A stretch of 64,000 nt of DNA from Geodermatophilus arenarius (GTDB taxonomy: Bacteria; Actinomycetota; Actinomycetes; Mycobacteriales; Geodermatophilaceae), in the NCBI RefSeq assembly GCF_042654585.1, contig NZ_JBHSGR010000006.1, positions 124,001 to 188,000 of the forward strand. The letters run 5' to 3'. A model generated the notes under the pieces. It worked only from the letters and a program-made list of their open reading frames with translations, did no database searches and had not been told where the DNA came from. Both the position numbers and the translations under genes were made by a program. Shown here in pieces: positions 16,601 through 25,329 of this stretch. Numbering within the stretch: the stretch's first letter is position 1; every line of letters begins with the position of its first letter.

Positions 16601-17773
16601 TCAGGCCCGCCCGGCCCGCAGGGCCTCCCGCAGCTTGGTCTTCCCGCTGGTCCGGAGCAGGGCGCCGGAGTACACCCGGCCGCCCAGCCGGACCACCAGC
16701 GCGATCGCCACGAGCATGAGGACGACGGCCGCGCCGACCTCCCAGAGCGCGACGTCCCCCGCCGCCTGGCGCACCGGCATGACCATCGGCGAGAGCCCCG
16801 GCACGTAGGAGGTGACCACGGCCAGGCTCCCGTCCGGGTCGCTCGCCGCCTGCACGGCGACGACGAAGCCCGCGACCAGCACCAGCGACGCCGGGGTCAG
16901 CACGCTGCCGAGGTCCTCCTGCCGGCTGACCAGCGAGGCGGCGACGGCGAACAGCGAGGCGTAGAGCGCGTAGCCGAGGACGAACCAGAACAGCAGCCAC
17001 AGCACCGTGCCGACCAGCTCGCCGGGCAGGTCGACGACGTCGAAGGCGAGCGCGCCGCCGATCCCGATCGCGGCGATGACGGCGATCTGCGCGAGGCCGA
17101 GCACGCCGAGGCCGAGGATCTTCCCGGCCAGCAGCTGCCACGGCTTCATCGTGGCGAGCAGCAGCTCCACCACCCGGCTGGACTTCTCCTCGACGACGCC
17201 CTGCGCGACGAACTGGGCGAAGAGGATGAGCAGGCTGTAGAGCACGACGACGCCGACGATCGCGACCACGACGTTCTGCTGGTCGCCGTCGTCGTCGAGC
17301 GCGGTCACCGACAGCGTCGGCAGGTCCGCGGGGTCGACGCCGGCCCCGGCGAGCGCGTCGGTGAGCGCCACGGCCCCCACCGCGCCGGACACGACCGCCT
17401 CCAGCGTCGTGTCGGGCTCGCGGACCACCAGCTCGGGAGCGGTGGCCGCGCCGACCAGGGCGCCGTCGACGTCCTCGGCCTCGACGGCGGCGCGGGCGGC
17501 GTCGTCGGTGTCGAACCGGACCACCTCGACGTCGACGCCGAGCGCGTCGCCCTGGGCCTCGAGGGCCTGGCCGACCTGCCCGGGCTCGCCGACGACGCCG
17601 ACCCGGCTGGTGTCCCCGCCGGAGTTGACGACGACCTGGAAGACCAGCACGCCGAGGATCAGCACGATCATCAGCACCGAGCTGGCGATGAACGTCTTGT
17701 CGCGGATGCGGGTGGAGACCTCGCGGGCGGCGACCAGGCGGACCAGCCGCCCGCTGGACAGCGGGGCGCTCAC
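16601..17773 (-). CDS. ABC transporter permease (NatB/ABC-2 family)
   Basis: A 390-residue membrane protein. One helix (SSVLMIVLILGVLVFQVVVN, about 31-50) is followed by a large extracytoplasmic domain (about 51-165), then a cluster of helices (VAIVGVVVLYSLLILFAQFV, LGVLGLAQIAVIAAIGIGGA, LVGTVLWLLFWFVLGYALYA and more). QGVVEEKSSRVVELLLATMKPWQLL is the coupling segment typical of ABC-2 exporters related to NatB. Pairs with the ATPase encoded immediately upstream; the GTG start overlaps its stop (GTGA). The substrate is unknown. Confidence 0.9.
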   Translation of the reverse strand: MSAPLSSGRLVRLVAAREVSTRIRDKTFIASSVLMIVLILGVLVFQVVVNSGGDTSRVGVVGEPGQVGQALEAQGDALGVDVEVVRFDTDDAARAAVEAEDVDGALVGAATAPELVVREPDTTLEAVVSGAVGAVALTDALAGAGVDPADLPTLSVTALDDDGDQQNVVVAIVGVVVLYSLLILFAQFVAQGVVEEKSSRVVELLLATMKPWQLLAGKILGLGVLGLAQIAVIAAIGIGGALAFDVVDLPGELVGTVLWLLFWFVLGYALYASLFAVAASLVSRQEDLGSVLTPASLVLVAGFVVAVQAASDPDGSLAVVTSYVPGLSPMVMPVRQAAGDVALWEVGAAVVLMLVAIALVVRLGGRVYSGALLRTSGKTKLREALRAGRA

Positions 17774-18699
17774 GCGGCCACCTCCTCGCGCGCGGCGGCC
17801 TGCTGCGCCGGGTCGGCGACGGCCTCGCGGAACAGCTCCACCAGCGTGGCCTCCCGCCAGGCGAAGTGGGTGACCCGGCCGGTGCGCAGCGCGGCGGCGA
17901 GGACCTGCTGGTCGTCGGCGCCCGCGGCCAGCTCCAGCAGCGTGTCGCCGGCCTGCTCGGAGACGACCCGGACGCCGGGCACGGCGGCGGCCCAGCCGGG
18001 CGCGGCGTCGGGGACGACGACCCGCAGCAGCCGGCCGGCCTCGCGGCGGCGCAGCTCCGCGACGGTGCCGGTGGCGACCATGCGGCCGCGGGCGAGGATG
18101 CCCACCGAGTCGCACAGCCGCTCGACCAGGTCGAGCTGGTGGCTGGAGAACACGACCGGCACCCCGCCGCGGCACTGGTCGAGCAGCGCCTCGGCCAGCG
18201 CGTCGACGCCGACCGGGTCCAGGCCGCTGAACGGCTCGTCGAGGATCAGCACCTCGGGCCGGCTGACCAGCGCGGCGGCCAGCTGCACCCGCTGCTGGTT
18301 GCCCAGCGACAGCTTCTCGACGGGGTCGCCGCGGCGCTCGCCCAGGCCCAGCCGCCCGGACCACTCGTCCGCGGCGCGGGCCGCGGCGGCGGCGTCCACG
18401 CCGTGCAGCCGGGCGAAGTAGGTCAGCTGCTCGCCGACCCGCATCTTCGGGTAGAGCCCGCGCTCCTCCGGCATGTAGCCGATGCGCCGCCGGGTCCCCT
18501 CGTCCAGCGGCCGGCCGCGCCAGCGCACCTCGCCCGCGTCGGCCCGGGCCAGCCCCATGGCGATGCGCATGGTCGTCGTCTTCCCGGCCCCGTTGGACCC
18601 GCAGAAGCCGAACATCGAGCCGGGGGCGACGGTGAACCCGACGCCCTCCAGCACGCGGTTGTCGCCGTAGCTCTTGTGGAGCCCGTCGAACTCGAGCAC
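17770..18699 (-). CDS. ABC transporter ATP-binding protein (NatA-like)
   Basis: A 309-residue ATPase. Walker A GSNGAGKT is at 34-41, the signature reads LSLGNQQRVQLAAAL (usual LSGGQ replaced by LSLGN), Walker B LILDEPFSGLDP, and the switch histidine is in SSHQLD. The ~80-residue C-terminal extension is typical of the DUF4162 group paired with NatB-type permeases. GTG 18699 follows ACGGAGGAACG, a strong ribosome binding site. Energises the permease at 16601-17773; diverges from udgX. Confidence 0.94.
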   Translation of the reverse strand: MLEFDGLHKSYGDNRVLEGVGFTVAPGSMFGFCGSNGAGKTTTMRIAMGLARADAGEVRWRGRPLDEGTRRRIGYMPEERGLYPKMRVGEQLTYFARLHGVDAAAAARAADEWSGRLGLGERRGDPVEKLSLGNQQRVQLAAALVSRPEVLILDEPFSGLDPVGVDALAEALLDQCRGGVPVVFSSHQLDLVERLCDSVGILARGRMVATGTVAELRRREAGRLLRVVVPDAAPGWAAAVPGVRVVSEQAGDTLLELAAGADDQQVLAAALRTGRVTHFAWREATLVELFREAVADPAQQAAAREEVAA

Positions 18700-18784
18700 C
18701 GTTCCTCCGTCCGCTGTCCCCGTGCGCGCCGACGCTATCGGTCCCCGCCTCGCGGACCGTGCTGACCTGCGGTGTCATCGGGAC

Positions 18785-19462
18785 ATGAGCCAGGAGAACG
18801 TCCCCGCCCGCCCACCGTCGGGCGTCGGGCTGGACGGGCTGCGCCGGGCGGCGGCCGGCTGCCGGGCCTGCGAGCTGTGGGAGCCGGCGACCCAGACCGT
18901 GTTCGGCGAGGGGCCGGAGACCGCGCGGATCGTGTTCGTCGGCGAGCAGCCGGGCGACCAGGAGGACCGCAGGGGCGAGCCGTTCGTCGGCCCGGCCGGC
19001 CGGCTGCTGGACCGGGCGCTGGCCGAGGCCGGGATCGAGCGGAGGGACGCCTACGTCACCAACGCGGTCAAGCACTTCCGCTTCACGCCGACGCCCAAGC
19101 GGCGGATCCACCAGTCGCCGGGCGCCGAGCACCTCCGCGCCTGCCGGCCCTGGCTGGAGGCGGAGTTCGAGGTGCTCAAGCCCGAGGTCGTCGTCTGCCT
19201 GGGCGCGACGGCGGCCAAGGCGCTCATCTCGCCGTCGTTCCGGATCACCAAGGAGCGCGGGAAGCTCATGCCGTGGACGCCGCCGGGCGTCGCGCGCGCC
19301 GAGGCCGGCGACGACGAGCCGGAGGAGGACGAGCCGGCGCAGACCTGGATGCTCGCGACCGCGCACCCCTCGGCGATCCTGCGGACGCCGGACGAGGCCC
19401 GTGCCGCGGCCTTCGACGCGCTGGTCGCGGACCTCCGCGTCGTCGCCGGCGCGTTGGCCTAG
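18785..19462 (+). CDS. udgX: UdgX, uracil-DNA binding/cross-linking glycosylase-like protein
   Basis: A 225-residue family-4-like uracil-DNA glycosylase fold. The motif GEQPGDQED is at 53-61, and the diagnostic UdgX loop KRRIHQSP is at 105-112 with H109, the residue known in Mycobacterium smegmatis UdgX to bond covalently to the abasic site after uracil removal. Cysteines C26, C29, C120 and C138 fit the 4Fe-4S ligands. It forms an irreversible protein-DNA complex on uracil-containing DNA. ATG 18785, monocistronic, followed at its stop codon by palindromic element B. Confidence 0.94.
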   Translation: MSQENVPARPPSGVGLDGLRRAAAGCRACELWEPATQTVFGEGPETARIVFVGEQPGDQEDRRGEPFVGPAGRLLDRALAEAGIERRDAYVTNAVKHFRFTPTPKRRIHQSPGAEHLRACRPWLEAEFEVLKPEVVVCLGATAAKALISPSFRITKERGKLMPWTPPGVARAEAGDDEPEEDEPAQTWMLATAHPSAILRTPDEARAAAFDALVADLRVVAGALA

Positions 19463-19522
19463 ACGGAGGACCTCCCTGCCCCCGCCACTCGCGGGCCCGC
19501 GGCGGGACCCTGCGGGGAGGCC
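19460..19522 (+). repeat. Stop-codon-anchored palindromic element, copy B (63 nt)
   Basis: Begins with the TAG stop of udgX, continues ACGGAGGACCTCCC, has the inner stem CCCCGCC...GGCGGG around CTCGCGGGCCCGC, and ends TGCGGGGAGGCC, adjoining the stop of the convergent MFS gene. Predicted to fold in both transcripts as a shared terminator. Confidence 0.8.
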
Positions 19523-20916
19523 TAGGCGCCGGCCCTGGAGGCGCGGAACAGCCGGAACGAGGGCACCAGCAGCGCGACCACCGCCATCGCGACGACGACG
19601 ACGACCCCGCCGGAGACCATGGCGACGCCGACGCCCGCCGCGCTGGCCACCGCGCCGGCGCGCAGGTCGCCGAGCCGCGGCCCGCCGGCGACGACGACGA
19701 TGAACACGCCCTGCATCCGCCCGCGCATCTCGTCGGGCGCGGCGGTCTGCAGCATCGACGAGCGCAGCACCGCGCTGACCATGTCCCCGGCCCCGGCGAC
19801 GGCGAGGAAGAACACCGCCATCCACAGCGACTGCGCGAGGCCGAACCCGATGATCGCCACGCCCCACACGACGATCGCGGCGAGCACCACCGCGCCCTGC
19901 CGGTCGACCCGCGACACCCAGCCCGAGGTCAGGCCCATGAGCAGCGCGCCGATGGAGATGCCGGCGAACAGCCACCCGTAGGCGTTGGCCGAGCCCGCGT
20001 AGCGGTCGGCGGCGAGCTCGGGGAACACCGCCTGCGGCCAGGCGAACAGCATCGCGACGACGTCGACGACGAAGGTCATGAGCAGCACCGGCTGGGTGCG
20101 CAGGAAGGTGAAGCCCTCCCCCACCCCGCGGACGGCGGCGCCCAGCCGCAGCGGCCCGGTGTTCCCGCCCGGCGGCAGCGGCGGCAGGCCGCGCACCAGG
20201 AGCACGGCGACCAGGAGCGTGGCGGCGTCGACGGCGTAGGCGACGAACAGGTCGCCCAGGCCGATGAGCAGCCCGGCGACCAGCGGACCGACGATGACGC
20301 CGACCTGCCGCACGGTCATCGCCAGCGCGTTCGCCGCCGCCACGCCCTCCGGCCCGACCAGTGCGGGGATCACCGCGCTGCGCGCGGGCTGGTTGACCGC
20401 GGTGAAGCCGGAGACCGCGGCCACGAGCGCCCACAGCAGCCAGAGGCTCCCGCCGCCGGGCAGCAGCGCCTGCAGGGCCAGCAGCGCGCTGGTCACCGCC
20501 GAGCCGACCCCGGTGACGAGCATGAGCCTCCGCCGGTCCATCGCGTCGGCGATCGCCCCGCCGAGCAGGCCGAAGACCACCAGCGGCACCAGCGAGACCA
20601 TCGACGTGACGCCGACCAGCAGCGAGTCCCGGGTGATCGCGTACACCTGCACCGGGACGGCGACCAGCGTCATCTGCTGGCCGACCATCGTCGAGGTCAG
20701 CCCCCAGAACAGCCGCCGGTAGCCGGGGTTGCGCAGCGGGCTGGTGTCCAGCGCCCAGCCGCGGCGGCGCGGGACGGGCGCGGGCTCGGCGACCTCCCCC
20801 GGCTCGACCGGGTCGGCGGGCAGCTGCCCGCCGGGAGGTGACGTACCGGAACGGCCCTGCTGCAGGGACCCGCGCCGGGCGTGCGAGGGGCGGGGGGCAG
20901 CGGGGTCCTCCGTCAC
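19522..20916 (-). CDS. MFS transporter
   Basis: A 464-residue protein with about 12 transmembrane helices: GVTSMVSLVPLVVFGLLGGA, LLVTGVGSAVTSALLALQ-like segments, DAATLLVAVLLVRG and so on. The motif A-like loop AIADAMDRRRLMLVTG lies between helices 2 and 3. It resembles DHA3/enterobactin-exporter-type MFS proteins; the substrate is unknown. The first helix begins only near residue 60. The sole usual start codon before it is GTG 20916, which overlaps the pdxH stop (GTGA) and lies inside palindromic element D, so the first ~20 residues are repeat-derived unless an unusual start downstream is used. Confidence 0.82.
   Translation of the reverse strand: MTEDPAAPRPSHARRGSLQQGRSGTSPPGGQLPADPVEPGEVAEPAPVPRRRGWALDTSPLRNPGYRRLFWGLTSTMVGQQMTLVAVPVQVYAITRDSLLVGVTSMVSLVPLVVFGLLGGAIADAMDRRRLMLVTGVGSAVTSALLALQALLPGGGSLWLLWALVAAVSGFTAVNQPARSAVIPALVGPEGVAAANALAMTVRQVGVIVGPLVAGLLIGLGDLFVAYAVDAATLLVAVLLVRGLPPLPPGGNTGPLRLGAAVRGVGEGFTFLRTQPVLLMTFVVDVVAMLFAWPQAVFPELAADRYAGSANAYGWLFAGISIGALLMGLTSGWVSRVDRQGAVVLAAIVVWGVAIIGFGLAQSLWMAVFFLAVAGAGDMVSAVLRSSMLQTAAPDEMRGRMQGVFIVVVAGGPRLGDLRAGAVASAAGVGVAMVSGGVVVVVAMAVVALLVPSFRLFRASRAGA
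20853..20915 (-). repeat. Stop-codon-anchored palindromic element, copy D (63 nt)
   Basis: On the minus strand it starts at the TGA stop of pdxH (TGACGGAGGACCCCG), contains CCCCGCCCCTCGC and CGGCGCGGG, and ends CCCTGCAGCAGGGCC. It is in the same orientation between pdxH and the MFS gene and overlaps the apparent MFS start codon, so it is both 3' to one gene and 5' coding for the next. The inner stem is less perfect than in copies A-C. Confidence 0.7.
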
Positions 20917-21560
20917 GGGGCGAGCCGCTGGAGGACCCAGCCGCCGCCCTCCTCGTCGTCGCGGACGAACCGCAGCCGGTCGTGCAGCCGCCCGGGCCCG
21001 CCCTGCCAGAACTCGACGGTCCGCGGCACCACGCGGTAGCCGCCCCAGGCCGGCGGCCGCGGCACCTTCTCCGTCGTCGTCTCCTCGTCGAGCAGCCGCA
21101 CCCGCTCCTCGAGCTCCTCCCGGGAGTCGACGACGGTCGACTGCACCGAGGCGACCGCGGCCAGCTGCGCCTCGCGCGGGCGGGGGTCCCACAGGTCGTC
21201 GGAGGCGGCCTCGCCGACGCGCTCGACGGTGCCGGTCACGCGGACCTGCCGCTGCAGCGCGTGCCAGGGGAAGACCAGCGCCGCGCGGGGGTTGACGGCC
21301 AGCTGCGCGCCCTTGGCGGAGGCGTAGCTGGTGCCGAAGACGAAGCCGGCCTCGTCGTAGCCCTTGAGCAGCACGATCCGCGCGTCCGGGGCGCCGTCGG
21401 CGTCGGCCGTGGCCACGACCACCGCGTTCGGGTCGGGGACGTCGGCGGCGACGACGTCGCGGAACCAGGCGTCGAACTGCTCGACCCAGGTGGGCGCGAG
21501 GTCCTCCTCGCGCAGCCCCGGGCGGTCGTAGTCCCTGCGCATGCGGGAGAGGTCGGCCAC
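20913..21560 (-). CDS. pdxH: Pyridoxamine/pyridoxine 5'-phosphate oxidase
   Basis: A 215-residue FMN-dependent oxidase that makes pyridoxal 5'-phosphate. Motifs: DPNAVVVATADADGAPDARI, VLLKGYDEAGFVFGTSYASA, NPRAALVFPWHALQRQVRV, and the C-terminal FMN/substrate segment GYRVVPRTVEFWQGGPGRLHDRL ending in a short RLAP tail. GTG 21560 (VADLSRMRRDYDRPGL) is chosen because CAGCAT lies 6 nt upstream; ATG six codons later is an alternative. It supplies the cofactor for the SerC aminotransferase encoded nearby, though there is no operon link. Confidence 0.95.
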   Translation of the reverse strand: MADLSRMRRDYDRPGLREEDLAPTWVEQFDAWFRDVVAADVPDPNAVVVATADADGAPDARIVLLKGYDEAGFVFGTSYASAKGAQLAVNPRAALVFPWHALQRQVRVTGTVERVGEAASDDLWDPRPREAQLAAVASVQSTVVDSREELEERVRLLDEETTTEKVPRPPAWGGYRVVPRTVEFWQGGPGRLHDRLRFVRDDEEGGGWVLQRLAP

Positions 21561-21722
21561 CCCGCCATGCTGACACCGCGCCGGGGAGCGGGCGCCGGGC
21601 GGCTCCCGCTGGGCGGCAGCCCCGGATGGAACGGAGGCGGCCGCTGGGCCTAGTGTCGCGGTGCAGTCGTGCGCCGCTGAACGTGCGGGCACGAGGTCCG
21701 CGCGCGCAGAGGAGCATGCGAG

Positions 21723-22853
21723 ATGGCCGACGACTTCGTACCCGGCCTCGAGGGCGTCATCGCCTTCGAGACCACGATCGCGGAGCCCGACAAGGACGGC
21801 GGGTCGCTCCGCTACCGCGGGGTCGACATCGAGGACCTGGTCGGCAAGATCACCTTCGGCAACGTGTGGGCGCTGCTGGTCGACGGCAAGTTCGGCCCCG
21901 GCCTGCCCCCGGCCGAGCCGTTCCCGATCCCGGTGCACAGCGGCGACGTCCGCGTCGACGTCCAGGCCGCGCTGGCGATGCTCGCCCCGTTCTGGGGCTA
22001 CCGCCCGCTGCTGGACATCAGCGACGAGGAGGCCCGCGACCAGCTGGCCCGCGCCGCGGTCATGGCGCTGTCCTACGTCGCCCAGTCCGCCCGCGGCATC
22101 GGCATCCCGGCCGTGCCGCAGAGCCGCATCGACGAGGCCTCCACCATCGTGGAGCGGTTCATGGTCCGCTGGCGCGGCGAGCCCGACCCCCGCCACGTCG
22201 CCGCCGTCGACGCCTACTGGACGTCGGCCGCCGAGCACGGCATGAACGCCTCCACCTTCACCGCCCGCGTCATCGCCTCCACCGGCGCCGACGTCGCCGC
22301 CGCGATGTCCGGCGCGATCGGCGCGATGTCGGGCCCGCTGCACGGCGGCGCCCCCTCCCGGGTCCTGCACATGCTCGACGGCGTCGAGCAGGCCGGCGAC
22401 GCGGAGAAGTACGTCAAGGACCTGCTCGACCGCAAGGAGCGCCTGATGGGCTTCGGGCACCGGGTCTACCGGGCCGAGGACCCCCGCGCCCGCACGCTGC
22501 GCAAGGCCGCGAAGGAGCTCGGCGCCCCGCGCTTCGAGGCCGCGCTGGCGCTGGAGAACGCCGCGCTCAAGGAGCTGCGCGAGCGGCGCCCGGACCGGCC
22601 GATCGAGACCAACGTGGAGTTCTGGGCGGCGATCGTCCTCGACTTCGCCGAGGTCCCGAGCCACATGTTCACGTCGATGTTCACCTGTGCCCGCACCGCC
22701 GGCTGGTGCGCGCACATCCTGGAGCAGAAGCAGACCGGCCGCCTCGTGCGCCCGTCGGCCCGCTACGTCGGGCCCGCCGCGCGCAAGCCCGAGGAGGTCG
22801 AGGGCTTCGACACCATCACGGTCAAGGCCGTCGACGAGGTCTCCCCGGCGTAG
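21723..22853 (+). CDS. citA: Citrate synthase 2 (CitA-type)
   Basis: A 376-residue citrate synthase condensing oxaloacetate and acetyl-CoA. Substrate-binding histidines sit in EHGMNAST (H172), GPLHGGAP (H207) and GFGHRVYR (H246). LRYRGVDIEDLV and SHMFTSMFTCARTAGWCAHI are as in actinobacterial citrate synthase 2. The short length (376 aa) matches the CitA group rather than the ~430-residue GltA. ATG 21723 is followed by a tight operon with serC (40 nt). TAGTGT at about 21652 may be a -10 element giving a ~60-nt leader. Confidence 0.93.
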   Translation: MADDFVPGLEGVIAFETTIAEPDKDGGSLRYRGVDIEDLVGKITFGNVWALLVDGKFGPGLPPAEPFPIPVHSGDVRVDVQAALAMLAPFWGYRPLLDISDEEARDQLARAAVMALSYVAQSARGIGIPAVPQSRIDEASTIVERFMVRWRGEPDPRHVAAVDAYWTSAAEHGMNASTFTARVIASTGADVAAAMSGAIGAMSGPLHGGAPSRVLHMLDGVEQAGDAEKYVKDLLDRKERLMGFGHRVYRAEDPRARTLRKAAKELGAPRFEAALALENAALKELRERRPDRPIETNVEFWAAIVLDFAEVPSHMFTSMFTCARTAGWCAHILEQKQTGRLVRPSARYVGPAARKPEEVEGFDTITVKAVDEVSPA

Positions 22854-22893
22854 TCCCGGCCCGCCCGACCACCCGTCGAGGAGCACCCCCGGC

Positions 22894-24009
22894 ATGAGCA
22901 CCACCATCCCCGCCGACCTGCTGCCCGCCGACGGGCGGTTCGGCTGCGGCCCGTCGAAGGTCCGCCCGGAGGCGCTGCGGGCGCTGGCGTCCGAGGGCGC
23001 GGCGCTCATGGGCACCTCGCACCGCCAGGCCCCGGTCAAGGGCCTGGTCCGGCAGGTCCGCGAGGGGCTGGCCCAGCTGTTCGACCTGCCCGAGGGCTAC
23101 GAGGTCGTGCTGGGCAACGGGGGCTCCACGGCGTTCTGGGACGCCGCCGTCCTCGGGCTGGTGCGGCGGCGCAGCGCCCACGGCACCTACGGCGAGTTCT
23201 CCGCGAAGTTCGCCTCCGCGGTCGCCGAGGCGCCGTTCCTCGAGGAGCCGGTCGTCACGCGGGGCGAGCCGGGCACGCTGGCGCTGCCGACGGCGCAGCC
23301 CGGCGTCGACGCCTACGCGTGGGCGCACAACGAGACCTCGACCGGGGTCATGGCGCCGGTGGTCCGCCCGCACGGCGCCGACGACGACGCGCTCGTGCTG
23401 ATCGACGCCACCAGCGGCGCCGGCGGCCTCCCGGTCGACGTCGCCGAGGCCGACGCCTACTACTTCGCGCCGCAGAAGTCCTTCGCCTCCGACGGCGGGC
23501 TCTGGATCGCGCTGATGAGCCCGGCGGCGCTGGAGCGGGTGGCGGAGGTCAAGGCGTCGGGGCGGTGGATCCCCGGGTTCCTGGACCTGTCGATCGCCGT
23601 CGACAACTCCACCAAGGACCAGACCTACAACACCCCCGCCGTCGCGACGCTGTTCCTGCTCGCCGACCAGGTCCGCTGGATGCTCGGCCTCGGCGGGCTC
23701 TCCGGCGCGGTCGCGCGCAGCCGGGAGTCCTCGAGCCGGCTCTACGGGTGGGCGGAGAAGACCTCCTACACGACGCCGTTCGTCGCCGACCCGGAGCAGC
23801 GCAGCCTCGTCGTCGGCACGGTCGACTTCGACCCCTCCGTCGACGCCGCGCAGGTCGCGAAGGTGCTGCGGGCCAACGGCGTGGTCGACGTCGAGCCCTA
23901 CCGCAAGCTCGGCCGCAACCAGCTGCGGGTCGGCATGTTCCCCGCCGTCGACCCCGACGACGTCAGCGCGCTGACCGCCTGCATCGACTTCGTCGTCGAG
24001 CGCCTGTAG
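22894..24009 (+). CDS. serC: Phosphoserine aminotransferase
   Basis: A 371-residue PLP-dependent transaminase for 3-phosphohydroxypyruvate to phosphoserine. It has the actinobacterial SerC layout: FGCGPSKVRPEAL (16-28), MGTSHRQAPVKGLV, the PLP lysine K195 in YYFAPQKSFASDGGLWIA, and NTPAVATLFLLADQVRWML. ATG 22894 has GAGGAGC as ribosome binding site and lies 40 nt after citrate synthase, so the two are probably co-transcribed. Palindromic element C starts at its TAG stop. Confidence 0.96.
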   Translation: MSTTIPADLLPADGRFGCGPSKVRPEALRALASEGAALMGTSHRQAPVKGLVRQVREGLAQLFDLPEGYEVVLGNGGSTAFWDAAVLGLVRRRSAHGTYGEFSAKFASAVAEAPFLEEPVVTRGEPGTLALPTAQPGVDAYAWAHNETSTGVMAPVVRPHGADDDALVLIDATSGAGGLPVDVAEADAYYFAPQKSFASDGGLWIALMSPAALERVAEVKASGRWIPGFLDLSIAVDNSTKDQTYNTPAVATLFLLADQVRWMLGLGGLSGAVARSRESSSRLYGWAEKTSYTTPFVADPEQRSLVVGTVDFDPSVDAAQVAKVLRANGVVDVEPYRKLGRNQLRVGMFPAVDPDDVSALTACIDFVVERL

Positions 24010-24067
24010 AAGGACCCTCTCGCCCCCCACCGCTCGCCGGCTCGCGGCGGGACCCTGCACGGGGGCC
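24007..24067 (+). repeat. Stop-codon-anchored palindromic element, copy C (61 nt)
   Basis: Begins at the TAG stop of serC (TAGAAGGACCC), contains CCCACCGCTCGC...GCGGCGGG and ends CCCTGCACGGGGGCC. It lacks two bases (AC) after the stop compared with copies A and B. Placed between convergent serC and the M42 peptidase gene. Confidence 0.78.
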
Positions 24068-24087
24068 GTTCCAGCACGTGGCCGGGG

Positions 24088-25329
24088 TCAGCGGGCCTGC
24101 TCGCCGTCGGCCGGCTGGACGGCGGTGCTCGGGAAGTCCCGCAGGTCGCCGGTCGGACGGCGGTCCCAGCTGCGGAAGGTCAGGTCCGTCTGCAGGTAGA
24201 GCGCGACCAGCTCGGCGGTGCTGCGGATGCCCTCGAGGTGGGTGCGCTCGTTGCCGTGGCTGCCGTCGATGCCGAACCCGATGAGCGCGGCGCGGGTGTT
24301 GGCGCCGGCCTCCAGCGCCGAGGCGGCGTCGGAGCGGTAGTACTTGTAGACGTCGCGGCGGTGCGGCACCTCGTGCACCCGGCACAGGTCGATCAGGTGC
24401 CGGGTCAGGTGGTAGTCGAACGGCCCGGTCGAGTCCTGCATCGCGATGTTGACGCACTGCTCGGAGGACGCCTGCCCGGGCGCGACCACCGAGGTGTCGA
24501 TGGAGACGAGCTCGGCGACGTCGGCGTCCAGGCCGTGGCTGGCCCCCAGGCCCACCTCCTCGGCGATGGTGACCAGCAGGTGCGCGGTCACCGGTACCTG
24601 GATGCCGGAGTCGATGATCGCCTTGAACGCGCCCAGCGCGGCGGCGATGCCGGCCTTGTCGTCGAGGTGGCGGCTGTTGACGAACCCGCTGGGGGTGATC
24701 ACCGGCTGCGGGTCGATGGCCACGAAGTCGCCGACCTGGATGCCCAGGCGCTCGAGGTCGGCGCGGCTGTGCACCACCTCGTCGACGCGGACCTCGACGT
24801 GGTCCCAGCCCACGCCCTGCTCGTCGACCTCGTCGCCGAAGCGGTGCCCGCTGGCCTTGTTGGGCAGGATCGTCCCGGTGTGCCGGTAGTCGCCGGACAC
24901 GTCGTCGGAGAAGATGATCACCCGGGCGCCCTCGGCGAAGCGGGCGCTGTGCGTGCCCACCGGCACGATCGCCAGCCGGCCGTTGTCCTTGAGCCCGCTG
25001 ACCATGCAGCCGATCGTGTCGGCGTGCACCACCACGGTCCGGTCGGCGCCGGGCGAGGCGCTGGGCAGCTCGGCCAGCAGCGCGCCGCGGCGGGTGACCT
25101 CGAAGTCCATGCCCAGGCTCCGCAGCTCGCCGCCGATGAGCTGCATCACGTGGTCGGTGCGCCCCGAGGGGCTCGGGATGTCGAGCATCTGCAGCAGCAC
25201 GCGCTGGACGTAGTCCATGTCGATGGGCAGGCGCTTCTGTCCCGCGTCGACCGGGCTCGGCAGGAAGCGGGGGTTGAGCTCGCCGTCGTCTCGGACGAGG
25301 CCGGTGTCGTCCCGGGGGCCGGTCAGCAT
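24088..25329 (-). CDS. M42 family metallopeptidase (TIGR03106-like, NAGGN-system type)
   Basis: A 413-residue co-catalytic zinc aminopeptidase. Metal ligands and catalytic residues are visible: H102 and D104 (VVHADTIG), D223 (SRHLDDKAG, bridging), E257/E258 (TIAEEVG), D278 (SIDTS) and a late His in GIDGSHGNERTHLEG. The opening LPIDMDYVQRVLLQMLDIPS (34-53) matches my memory of the subfamily linked to N-acetylglutaminylglutamine amide osmolyte synthesis. The companion asparagine-synthase-like and GNAT genes are not in this window. ATG 25329 has TAGACT 8 nt upstream. Confidence 0.85.
   Translation of the reverse strand: MLTGPRDDTGLVRDDGELNPRFLPSPVDAGQKRLPIDMDYVQRVLLQMLDIPSPSGRTDHVMQLIGGELRSLGMDFEVTRRGALLAELPSASPGADRTVVVHADTIGCMVSGLKDNGRLAIVPVGTHSARFAEGARVIIFSDDVSGDYRHTGTILPNKASGHRFGDEVDEQGVGWDHVEVRVDEVVHSRADLERLGIQVGDFVAIDPQPVITPSGFVNSRHLDDKAGIAAALGAFKAIIDSGIQVPVTAHLLVTIAEEVGLGASHGLDADVAELVSIDTSVVAPGQASSEQCVNIAMQDSTGPFDYHLTRHLIDLCRVHEVPHRRDVYKYYRSDAASALEAGANTRAALIGFGIDGSHGNERTHLEGIRSTAELVALYLQTDLTFRSWDRRPTGDLRDFPSTAVQPADGEQAR

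Noticed and set aside
16601..20434. Very long minus-strand open frame spanning permease, ATPase and udgX regions
   Set aside because: Only its first ~390 C-terminal codons correspond to a real protein (permease); the remainder overlaps genes in other frames with clear homology.
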